Positions 1 through 5,578 of a DNA stretch of 7,437 bases are shown piece after piece. The notes under the pieces are model-generated. The model saw only the letters and a list, made by a program, of their open reading frames with translations. It was not told where the DNA came from and made no database searches. The DNA is from an uncultured Gemella sp. (GTDB lineage: Bacteria > Bacillota > Bacilli > Staphylococcales > Gemellaceae): assembly GCA_938038035.1 (NCBI GenBank), contig CALHQV010000274.1:1-7437 (forward strand), in the 5' to 3' direction. Position numbers and translations under genes: made by a program. Each line of letters begins with the position of its first letter. Position 1 is the first letter of the stretch.

Positions 1-49
1 TGATAATTCTGTTATATATAGCGGATATATTACTTCTCATTGATTGTAT

Positions 50-116
50 TTTTCATGAAAATAAAATTGAAAATATATCAATTTTATGAAAATTTACACT
101 TGAAAATACATTTTCA
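50..116. repeat. Cluster of TGAAAA/TTTTCA inverted repeats upstream of the MFS gene (putative operators)
   Basis: Three inverted repeats lie within 67 bp. At 50-61 there is a 12-bp perfect palindrome, TTTTCATGAAAA. At 61-70 and 78-87 there are perfect 10-bp arms (ATAAAATTGA and TCAATTTTAT) around a 7-base spacer. At 101-107 and 110-116 there are perfect 7-bp arms (TGAAAAT and ATTTTCA) around AC. The word TGAAAA occurs four times on the plus strand, starting at 56, 68, 87 and 101. The third repeat begins one base into the predicted -35 box and fills most of the -35/-10 spacer, which is a usual place for a repressor to bind. The half-sites resemble the TGATAAT half of Fur-family boxes, but the spacing differs by one base. 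The regulator is therefore unknown. Confidence 0.5.
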
Positions 117-128
117 TAGGAGTATTAT
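100..128 (+). promoter_or_regulatory. Sigma-A-type promoter of the MFS gene
   Basis: A -35 box TTGAAA (100-105) and a -10 box TATTAT (123-128) are separated by exactly 17 bases. The expected start of transcription is near 135, giving a leader of about 30 bases that holds the ribosome binding site (AGGAGA, about 154-159). The promoter is overlapped by the 101-116 inverted repeat. Confidence 0.6.
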
Positions 129-165
129 TAATATATGTTATTAAAAATAAGTTAGGAGAATTTTT

Positions 166-1386
166 ATGGATAGCAATTCAGCTATAGAAATAGAAAGAGA
201 AAAATTATTTAACAAAGGATTTATCACAATAACTGCAATTAACTTTATCGTATTTTTAATTTATTATTGTTTTGTAGTTATTACAGCTAAGTATGCAACT
301 GCTGAATTAGGTGCTACTGCAGCACAAGCAGGTTTTGCCGCAGGTATTTATATTATTGGAACACTTGTCGCTCGTCTTTATATCGGTAAGAAATTAGAAA
401 TCATCGGTCGTAAAGAGATCTTACGATTTGGTGCTTTAATTTACTTAATTACAACAGCTGCATATTTAATTTCATCAAATATCATTATTTTAGATACAGT
501 TCGATTCTTAAACGGATTTGCATATGGAACTATTTCAACCGCAGCTAACGCAATCGTTACAGCATATATCCCTAAAACTCGTAATGGTGAAGGTATTAAC
601 TACTACGGTTTGAGCACAAGTTTAGCAGCTGCTATCGGACCATTTATCGGTATGTTATTACTACCAATTACAGGATTCAATGCAGTAATCATTTTAGCTG
701 TCGTATTGTCAGTTGCAGTTACAATAGCTTGTTTCTTATTCCCAGTAAAAAATATTCAATTAGATGAAAAACAAATAAAATTACTAAACAGTTGGTCATT
801 AAATACATTTATTGAATACAGAGTATTATTCATCTCTACTGTAGCCTTCTTAATAGGTTTAGCATATTCAAGTGTACTAGGATTCTTATCAATTTATGCT
901 GATAGCTTAAACTTATCTACTGCGGGAGCTTTCTTCTTTGTAGTATATGCACTAATTATTACAGCCACTCGTCCATTTGCAGGTCGTATCTTCGATGCTC
1001 GTGGTGAGAATGCAGTTATGTACCCAAGTTTTGTATTCTTAACTTTAGGATTATTAATGTTAAGTTTTACAAATGGTAGCTTTATGTTATTATTCTCTGG
1101 TGCACTAATTGGATTAGGATACGGAACATTCATGTCAAACGGACAAGCTGTTTGTTTAAAACTTGTTAATTCTACTAAAGTAGGTATCGCACTTTCTACT
1201 TACTTTATCGGATTAGATCTTGGGCTTGGATTTGGGCCATACGCCTTAGGTACTGTTCACGGTATTTTATCATATCAAGGAATTTATATTCTATGTGCCG
1301 TTATCACAATCGGAGTAACAGTTCTTTACGCAATGTTCTATAAAGGTAAAGAAGTACGTGTATTAAAAACTAAAACTAGTCGATAG
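166..1386 (+). CDS. MFS transporter, 12 transmembrane segments, substrate unknown
   Basis: The 406-residue protein is almost entirely hydrophobic segments and fits the twelve-helix major facilitator superfamily, a family of secondary transporters in the cytoplasmic membrane. A motif A-like loop between helices 2 and 3 is visible at about residues 74-83 (GKKLEIIGRK). The usual aspartate of this motif is a glutamate here. The matching loop in the second half contains RPFAGRIFDARG near residue 268. A longer hydrophilic stretch near residues 195-215 separates the two six-helix halves. The start follows AGGAGA with about 6 bases between, so it is well supported. The gene stands alone between its own promoter and a terminator. 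The subgroup resembles Firmicute drug or small-molecule exporters, but the substrate cannot be read from the sequence. The inverted repeats at the promoter suggest repression that responds to some signal. Confidence 0.9.
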   Translation: MDSNSAIEIEREKLFNKGFITITAINFIVFLIYYCFVVITAKYATAELGATAAQAGFAAGIYIIGTLVARLYIGKKLEIIGRKEILRFGALIYLITTAAYLISSNIIILDTVRFLNGFAYGTISTAANAIVTAYIPKTRNGEGINYYGLSTSLAAAIGPFIGMLLLPITGFNAVIILAVVLSVAVTIACFLFPVKNIQLDEKQIKLLNSWSLNTFIEYRVLFISTVAFLIGLAYSSVLGFLSIYADSLNLSTAGAFFFVVYALIITATRPFAGRIFDARGENAVMYPSFVFLTLGLLMLSFTNGSFMLLFSGALIGLGYGTFMSNGQAVCLKLVNSTKVGIALSTYFIGLDLGLGFGPYALGTVHGILSYQGIYILCAVITIGVTVLYAMFYKGKEVRVLKTKTSR

Positions 1387-1402
1387 TAATATTAAAATCA
1401 TT

Positions 1403-1435
1403 AAAAAGTAGTCCTAATAAGGGATTACTTTTTTT
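1403..1435. terminator. Rho-independent terminator after the MFS gene
   Basis: A 12-bp stem (1403-1414 with 1424-1435, counting one G-T wobble and a small offset at the loop) joins AAAAAGTAGTCC to GGATTACTTTTT and is followed by more T residues. It lies 17 bases after the MFS stop. Because the arms begin and end in A and T runs, it can also work for minus-strand transcripts leaving the MazG-like gene. Confidence 0.8.
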
Positions 1436-1454
1436 ATATCAAACTTATATACAT

Positions 1455-1486
1455 AAAGAGGTGTGAGCATTACTCACACCTCTTTT
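1455..1486. terminator. Strong hairpin between convergent genes, terminator of the rnmV-rsmA-mazG operon
   Basis: There is a perfect 13-bp stem: AAAGAGGTGTGAG (1455-1467) and CTCACACCTCTTT (1473-1485), with the loop CATTA. It begins a few bases beyond the stop of the MazG-like gene. On the plus strand it is followed by a T-rich tail, and on the minus strand by TTTATGTATAT. It probably ends the minus-strand operon and acts as a second stop for MFS read-through. Confidence 0.8.
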
Positions 1487-1490
1487 CATT

Positions 1491-1772
1491 TTATTTTTCT
1501 GGATATCGTCTTGCGACATCAACTAATTTTTCTTTAATTATCTTCTTAGGATCTTCATTTAGGTGATAACACATTGCAAGAGCATAGATAAGTACGTCTG
1601 CCAATTCATCTTTTATCTCTTGAATATTATCTCCCTGTTCATTCCATTGAAAATGTTCTAATAATTCTGCCGCTTCTATTGAAATACTTTTAGAGAACCT
1701 TTCTAAAGTATCATACTTTTCCCATCCTCTTTTTTCCCTAAATTCTGTTATTATAGTTTTTAATTCTTCCAT
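1491..1772 (-). CDS. MazG-like nucleotide pyrophosphohydrolase
   Basis: This 93-residue protein belongs to the all-alpha NTP pyrophosphatase (MazG / dCTPase-like) superfamily, whose members hydrolyse nucleoside triphosphates to monophosphates and pyrophosphate to clean up the nucleotide pool. The metal-binding signature ExxE ... ExxD is complete: E33 and E36 in EAAELLEHFQW, then E56 and D59 in DELADVLIYAL. A C-terminal ARRYP is typical of short MazG-like proteins. The length fits a single-domain enzyme rather than two-domain MazG. The start follows AAGGA, which overlaps the rsmA stop, and the gap to rsmA is 10 bp, so it is the last gene of the rnmV-rsmA operon. The exact nucleotide substrate is not predictable. 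Confidence 0.88.
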   Translation of the reverse strand: MEELKTIITEFREKRGWEKYDTLERFSKSISIEAAELLEHFQWNEQGDNIQEIKDELADVLIYALAMCYHLNEDPKKIIKEKLVDVARRYPEK

Positions 1773-1782
1773 ATTTTATTCC

Positions 1783-2643
1783 TTAAATTAAACTATTATT
1801 TGTTAAATTATTATATAGATTATAGAATTCGGCTAAACTCAGAGTTTCACTTCTTCTTCCTGGCTCAATATCACTATCTACACAAGCATTTTGTAAGTCT
1901 TGTTTTTTATCCTTACCGTAACTTGAAATTAAGTTATTTAATAAAGTCTTTCTACGTTGAACAAAACACGAACGTACGAATTTAAAGAATTTAGCATCAG
2001 TTTCAAATTCTCGAATTTCTTTAGTCATGATTTTTACAACTGCACTCTCAACATTCGGTGCAGGTACAAATACTTTTTTCGGTACAGTAAATAGATACTC
2101 AACATCAGTGTAGTAATTTAATAAAATCGTTAATGAGTTGTAATCTTTTGTTCCTACTTTTGCATTTAATCTATTAGCAACTTCTTTTTGCATCATAACT
2201 ACATAACCATCAATTTTCTCAGTATTCTCGATTAAATGAGTTAAAATTGGAGTTGTGATGTAGTAAGGTAAGTTTGCTACTACCATAATTTTTTCACAAT
2301 CTGACATCTTTTCAGCGATTATTTTATCAACATCAACTTTTAAAATGTCATTATTAATAATCTCAATATTAGGATAATCAGCAAGTGTCTCCGATAAAAT
2401 CGGTAAAAGTCTACCATCAATTTCAAATGAAATTACTTTTTTAGCTTTTTTAGCTAACGCTTCTGTAAGAGAACCAATCCCAGGTCCAATTTCTATTACT
2501 CCTACATTTCCATTTACCCCAGCTCCATCAACAATTCTATTTAAAATATTAGCATCTATTAAAAAGTTCTGTCCTAGGCTCTTCTTAAATGTAAAACCGT
2601 GTTTTTTTAGTATTTCAAAAGTTTTCTTGGGTGTTCCTATCAT
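1783..2643 (-). CDS. rsmA: 16S rRNA (adenine(1518)-N6/adenine(1519)-N6)-dimethyltransferase RsmA (KsgA)
   Basis: This enzyme uses S-adenosylmethionine to dimethylate two adjacent adenines in the 3' hairpin of 16S rRNA late in 30S assembly. In many bacteria, loss of the activity gives kasugamycin resistance. The 286-residue protein has the family's usual length. It shows the N-terminal KSLGQNFL signature (21-28), the SAM motif I EIGPGIG (51-57), an acidic residue in NND at 97-99 and the catalytic motif IV NLPY (124-127). FVQRRKTLLNNL, in the C-terminal domain, is also characteristic. The ATG overlaps the rnmV stop by one base (TAATG), and AAAGGA lies about 8 bases upstream inside rnmV, so translation is probably coupled. 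No defect is seen. Confidence 0.97.
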   Translation of the reverse strand: MIGTPKKTFEILKKHGFTFKKSLGQNFLIDANILNRIVDGAGVNGNVGVIEIGPGIGSLTEALAKKAKKVISFEIDGRLLPILSETLADYPNIEIINNDILKVDVDKIIAEKMSDCEKIMVVANLPYYITTPILTHLIENTEKIDGYVVMMQKEVANRLNAKVGTKDYNSLTILLNYYTDVEYLFTVPKKVFVPAPNVESAVVKIMTKEIREFETDAKFFKFVRSCFVQRRKTLLNNLISSYGKDKKQDLQNACVDSDIEPGRRSETLSLAEFYNLYNNLTNNSLI

Positions 2644-3194
2644 TATTTTATTCCTTTACTTATTTTTTTCATTTCTTCTAATAATCGTTCTTTAGAAATA
2701 TTATACATGTTTAGTTTATTTAGTAGTTGTTTAGCATTAGTGTAACCTATATTTAATCTTTCACAAAGTTCTTCTCTTAGAACTTTAGAAGTTGCGCCTC
2801 CAACTAAACCTAATTCTATTAATATTTCGTTACTTATATCATTTTTCACCTCATCCATCGGTGTGTAATGATTTTTGATAGCCGCTATAATATCTTCTTT
2901 ACTCGCAGCTTCTATTCCAATTTTCCCTTTACTATCTACGGCTTTTTTATTTGAAATATATGCATGTTTTGCCGTAGGTATATTTTTTTCTATAATACTC
3001 CTAATTCTTTTCCCTGCATAATCAGGATCTGTTAAAACTATTAATCCTCTTGTTTTTTCTAGAAAGATTAGACGCTCAATTTTTTTCTTAGTTAGGGCAG
3101 AACCATTAGTTTCAAATGTATCACAATCTATTGCTTCTTTGACCCTATTGGTATCATCTCTTCCTTCTACTACTATTATTTCTTTGATTTTCAT
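2643..3194 (-). CDS. rnmV: Ribonuclease M5 (5S rRNA maturation), RnmV
   Basis: RNase M5 cuts both sides of the 5S rRNA precursor in low-GC Gram-positives. The protein opens with a Toprim domain: the glutamate is in VVEGRDD and the DxD pair is in LTDPDYAG. A C-terminal rRNA-recognition region containing IGYTNAKQLL follows. I place the start at the ATG at 3194 (183 residues, beginning MKIKEIIVVEGRDD). AAAGGA lies about 8 bases upstream of it, and the family normally begins this way. An upstream in-frame ATG at 3218 would add eight residues, but it has no ribosome binding site and sits about where transcription from the 3225-3233 promoter should start. The stop overlaps the rsmA start, and this gene pair is conserved in Firmicutes. 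Confidence 0.95.
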   Translation of the reverse strand: MKIKEIIVVEGRDDTNRVKEAIDCDTFETNGSALTKKKIERLIFLEKTRGLIVLTDPDYAGKRIRSIIEKNIPTAKHAYISNKKAVDSKGKIGIEAASKEDIIAAIKNHYTPMDEVKNDISNEILIELGLVGGATSKVLREELCERLNIGYTNAKQLLNKLNMYNISKERLLEEMKKISKGIK

Positions 3195-3224
3195 TTTATT
3201 ATCCTTTAAAAAATTCATCAGTCT

Positions 3225-3233
3225 ATTATAACA
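3225..3233 (-). promoter_or_regulatory. Extended -10 promoter of the rnmV-rsmA-mazG operon
   Basis: Read on the minus strand the sequence is TGTTATAAT, a consensus -10 box with the TGn extension. No good -35 box is present 16-18 bases upstream; the nearest match is TGAGCA, which matches weakly. The predicted start of transcription is close to 3218, about 24 bases before the chosen rnmV ATG. The promoter begins 24 bases after the stop codon of the upstream hypothetical gene. Confidence 0.6.
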
Positions 3234-3256
3234 TATTTAGACAAATTTTGCTCATA

Positions 3257-3589
3257 CTAGCATGAATATTTTAAATAGTTGTAAAGTTCATGCGTAATTT
3301 CATCGTGGACTTTATACTTATATCCACCACAAAGAAAATTCTTTTTTAATTCAAATTTATCTTTAAGCTTAATTTTTTCTAGTGCTTTTCCTTCTTTACA
3401 CACTAGTATTTCCCAATGTTTTTCAAACTTAACTAAGTAACAATCATAAGTCCTATCTTCTCCATATGCTCCAGTAAAATATAGTAGGCCTACAAGATCT
3501 AGTATTATATGCCACCATTTTACTGTTTTTCTTCTTTCTAACAAATAAACCTTCTCACTCTTAATAAGATAATTATATAATTCTTCCAT
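3257..3589 (-). CDS. Hypothetical protein, 110 residues, family not recognised
   Basis: I do not recognise this protein. It is lysine-rich and aromatic-rich, with a mixed alpha/beta look. A short N-terminal helix (MEELYNYL) comes first, then a hydrophobic centre (WWHIILDLVGLLYFTG) that is too short and too mixed to be a confident membrane helix. Alternating strand-like segments follow (YDCYLVKFEKHWEILV), and a C-terminal helix ends the protein. ELYNYL occurs both at residues 3-8 and near the C-terminus. The reading frame can be extended to a GTG at 3598. The ATG at 3589 is favoured because GAGGTG sits 6 bases before it, whereas the GTG would overlap that site. It has its own extended -10 promoter and no clear terminator before rnmV, so some transcripts may continue into the rnmV operon. 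Its coding status is supported by the promoter, ribosome binding site and compact spacing, not by homology. Confidence 0.7.
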   Translation of the reverse strand: MEELYNYLIKSEKVYLLERRKTVKWWHIILDLVGLLYFTGAYGEDRTYDCYLVKFEKHWEILVCKEGKALEKIKLKDKFELKKNFLCGGYKYKVHDEITHELYNYLKYSC

Positions 3590-3610
3590 AACTCCCACCT
3601 CTTTATACTA

Positions 3611-3619
3611 ATTATATCA
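3611..3619 (-). promoter_or_regulatory. Extended -10 promoter of the hypothetical gene
   Basis: Read on the minus strand the sequence is TGATATAAT, a consensus TATAAT with a TGn extension. The predicted transcript start is near 3604, leaving a leader of about 15 bases that is mostly the ribosome binding site. The -35 region would lie inside the yitT terminator hairpin and has no good match to TTGACA. Confidence 0.5.
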
Positions 3620-3621
3620 TA

Positions 3622-3656
3622 AAAAATCCTCTGCAGAAAAACTGCAAAGGATTTTT
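3622..3656 (-). terminator. Rho-independent terminator of the mutM-yitT operon
   Basis: The 15-bp stem pairs 3622-3636 with 3642-3656 around a five-base loop. The single mismatch on the plus strand (C against A) becomes a G-U wobble in the minus-strand RNA. That RNA ends the stem in a run of U residues. The hairpin starts one base after the yitT stop codon. Confidence 0.85.
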
Positions 3657-3657
3657 A

Positions 3658-4506
3658 TTAATGTATGTCTTTTTTCTTAAAGTTAGCTCCACTTACCTCA
3701 CTAACTGTCCCAATTGATAGAAAGGCATTCTTATCATTTCTAAAGACTATTTTTTTAAGTTTTGATTCTTCAATACGAGTGATTACACAAAATATGATTT
3801 TTGTTTCTTGTCCTGAATAACCACCTTCTCCATGTAATAAAGTAACACCACGGCCTAATCTATCTTGAATTTCTTGACTTATCACTTGATAATTACTAGT
3901 AATAACCATAACCGATTTAGAGTCATTAAGTCCCTCAATAACGATATCCATAACTTTAGACGCTACGAAGTAACTTATCATAGAATATAATGCAGCTTCC
4001 CATGTAAATACAAATCCAGAAGCGATAAAGATAATAACATTTATTCCAAGGACCATTTCACCTACAGAAATCGGTAATTTTTTAGTAGCGTATATCGAAA
4101 ACATCTCACTTCCATCTAACGTACCACCATTTCTAATAACTAATCCTACTCCTATTCCAAGTATTATCCCACCGAATATACATGCTAAGAACGGATCTGT
4201 AACAAGTGGTGGGAAATTATGGAAATATGATGTTGCAAAAGATAAAACCACGATACCAAAAATAGAAGCTAGTGAAAATCCTCTTCCAATTTGTTTATAT
4301 CCCAAATATAAAAATGGAATATTAAAGATTAGAATAAAGACCCCAAGTGGTAATCCCAAATAGTGACGTGCAATAATAGACACACCAATTACTCCACCAT
4401 CTAATATATTATTAGGGATTAAGAAAAATTCTAATCCCGCTGCAAAAATTAATGATCCAATAATAATACTTATATATTTCTTTAAAAATTCTATTCTACT
4501 TTCCAT
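3658..4506 (-). CDS. YitT family membrane protein with C-terminal DUF2179 domain
   Basis: This 282-residue protein matches the YitT family of Firmicute membrane proteins of unknown biochemical function. The first 190 or so residues hold about five or six hydrophobic segments. A repeated turn is visible in the two halves of the membrane domain: NNILDGGVIGVS (32-43) and NGGTLDGSEMFS (from 125). After about residue 195 a soluble domain follows, with LHGEGGYSGQETKIIFCVITR near 224-245. This is the characteristic core of DUF2179, a PII-like ferredoxin-fold domain thought to bind a ligand or regulate the membrane part. AAAGGAGA, overlapping the mutM stop, supports the ATG, and the gap to mutM is 11 bp. 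Several YitT paralogues usually occur per genome, so a specific gene name is not justified. Confidence 0.92.
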   Translation of the reverse strand: MESRIEFLKKYISIIIGSLIFAAGLEFFLIPNNILDGGVIGVSIIARHYLGLPLGVFILIFNIPFLYLGYKQIGRGFSLASIFGIVVLSFATSYFHNFPPLVTDPFLACIFGGIILGIGVGLVIRNGGTLDGSEMFSIYATKKLPISVGEMVLGINVIIFIASGFVFTWEAALYSMISYFVASKVMDIVIEGLNDSKSVMVITSNYQVISQEIQDRLGRGVTLLHGEGGYSGQETKIIFCVITRIEESKLKKIVFRNDKNAFLSIGTVSEVSGANFKKKDIH

Positions 4507-4517
4507 TGATTCTCCTT

Positions 4518-5378
4518 TTATTTATTTTTTTGACAAATAGGACAAAAATGACTTGAACGTCCTTTTATTGTTACATTTTCTACCTCATGACCTAGAGGAC
4601 AAGTTTTCTTCCCATATATTTGATGGAAATTTTGCATATTCCCTTCACCACCATCAGTGTGAACATAATCTGAAATAGTAGAACCACCTTCTTTAATTGC
4701 AAAATCCAAAATATCAACCAATTCTTTAAATAAACTTTCCTTCTTCTTTTTAGATAGTTCACTTGCTTTTGTTAGAGGATGAATTTTTTGACGGTATAAT
4801 ACCTCACAATCATAGATATTACCACAACCACAAAATACATTCCCTTCTAAGAGAAGTGCTTTTATAGATTGATCTCTATATTTATTTTCTTCCAATTTAC
4901 TTAAGAAATATTTTTTGGCGTTTTTATCAAATGGTTCTGGTGCGAGATTTACAAATGGTTTAAATTTCGTTATATCATCAATATACCTAAGTTCTCCAAA
5001 TCTTCTAATATCACTATAGACTAATTTTTCTCCAGTAGATAATTCAAAAATTACATGTTGATGTTTATAATAATTTTTATTGGTAATTTCAGATATATCC
5101 TCAACTAGAAAAAAAGCTCCCGTCATTCCAAAATGTGTAATTATATATCCTTCATTTAATGTAAAGAATAGATACTTACCTCGACGTGATAACTTCTCAA
5201 TTTCTTTACCTTTAACATTATCTGAAAAAGAGCTGAGTTCTTGTTTAATAATAGACATTTTACCTACTTTATGGCTATCTTCAACAACATTAGAATATGT
5301 TATATTAACAATTTTCTTATTTATTACTACTTCTTCAAGTCCAAATTTTATATTCTCAACCTCTGGTAATTCTGGCAT
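4518..5378 (-). CDS. mutM: Formamidopyrimidine-DNA glycosylase MutM (Fpg) with an atypical zinc finger
   Basis: MutM removes 8-oxoguanine and formamidopyrimidines from DNA and cuts the strand by beta/delta elimination. The 286-residue protein begins MPELPEVE, so Pro2 (the Schiff-base nucleophile after Met removal) and Glu3 are present. K68 in RRGKY is the conserved DNA-contacting lysine. YSDIRRFGELR carries the intercalating Arg/Phe loop. N187 in GNIY lies in the helix-two-turn-helix, and R274 sits in the zinc-finger hairpin. The finger is unusual: C260, C279 and C282 are present, but the second cysteine of the normal CxxC is missing (CPLGH), and the segment is one residue shorter than the usual spacing. 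H264 could be the fourth ligand. C185 and C191 flank N187 and may be a subfamily trait. An AGGAGT site supports the start. It is the first gene of the mutM-yitT operon. Confidence 0.93.
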   Translation of the reverse strand: MPELPEVENIKFGLEEVVINKKIVNITYSNVVEDSHKVGKMSIIKQELSSFSDNVKGKEIEKLSRRGKYLFFTLNEGYIITHFGMTGAFFLVEDISEITNKNYYKHQHVIFELSTGEKLVYSDIRRFGELRYIDDITKFKPFVNLAPEPFDKNAKKYFLSKLEENKYRDQSIKALLLEGNVFCGCGNIYDCEVLYRQKIHPLTKASELSKKKKESLFKELVDILDFAIKEGGSTISDYVHTDGGEGNMQNFHQIYGKKTCPLGHEVENVTIKGRSSHFCPICQKNK

Positions 5379-5410
5379 AATGCACTCCTATTTTTTGTAC
5401 TTATTATTTT

Positions 5411-5439
5411 ATTTTAATACAAACATTTGAAAATTTCAA
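5411..5439 (-). promoter_or_regulatory. Promoter of the mutM-yitT operon
   Basis: On the minus strand, TTGAAA (5439-5434) and TAAAAT (5416-5411) are separated by exactly 17 bases. The expected transcript start is near 5404, giving a leader of about 26 bases before the mutM ATG. The -35 box lies within a perfect palindrome at 5426-5440. Confidence 0.6.
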
Positions 5440-5440
5440 A
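5426..5440. repeat. Perfect 7-1-7 palindrome overlapping the mutM -35 box (putative operator)
   Basis: The sequence TTTGAAAATTTCAAA has perfect 7-bp arms around one central base. It covers the -35 box of the mutM promoter and is about 100 bp upstream of the predicted LCP-gene -10 box. In an AT-rich genome such palindromes can arise by chance, so an operator role is only an inference. Confidence 0.35.
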
Positions 5441-5535
5441 GAATTCCAACTTCCTTTCCAGTTACAGTATAGAAAATTATCAAGTTTTTTTCATTATTTT
5501 TCCTCATTATTATAGCGTTTAGACTTATTATGTAG

Positions 5536-5541
5536 TATAAT
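5536..5541 (+). promoter_or_regulatory. Probable -10 box for the LCP-family gene
   Basis: There is a consensus TATAAT 37 bases upstream of the predicted ATG. No convincing -35 box or TGn extension is seen at the right distance, so the promoter may be weak or need an activator. The rest of the 200-bp divergent region (5379-5578) holds the mutM promoter and palindrome, and I see no additional gene in it. Confidence 0.45.
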
Positions 5542-5578
5542 AAAAAAGTTAAATGAAAAAAAGGGGTCTAATATTAGA

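Noticed and set aside
1..49. Possible gene end or riboswitch at the left edge
   Set aside because: The stretch is AT-rich with a weak TATATATA/TATATTA symmetry only. No coding frame, conserved RNA fold or terminator can be supported.
101..116. A classical Fur or PerR box
   Set aside because: The arms are close to TGATAAT/ATTATCA, but the spacer is two bases instead of one and each arm has a mismatch, so I leave the regulator unnamed.
894..1133. Minus-strand open frame of 79 codons inside the MFS gene
   Set aside because: It is antisense to a clear membrane-protein gene and has no ribosome binding site or recognisable protein features.
1800..1985. Plus-strand open frame of 61 codons inside rsmA
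   Set aside because: It is antisense to the conserved C-terminal domain of rsmA and low in complexity.
3260..3293. GCATGAA ... TTCATGC inverted repeat at the end of the hypothetical gene as a terminator
   Set aside because: The loop is about 20 bases, the stem is only 7 bp, and no T-run follows on the minus strand.
5080..5430. Plus-strand open frame of 116 codons opposite the start of mutM
   Set aside because: It mirrors the mutM coding sequence and promoter, and the protein has no coherent domain. The mutM frame carries all the conserved motifs.
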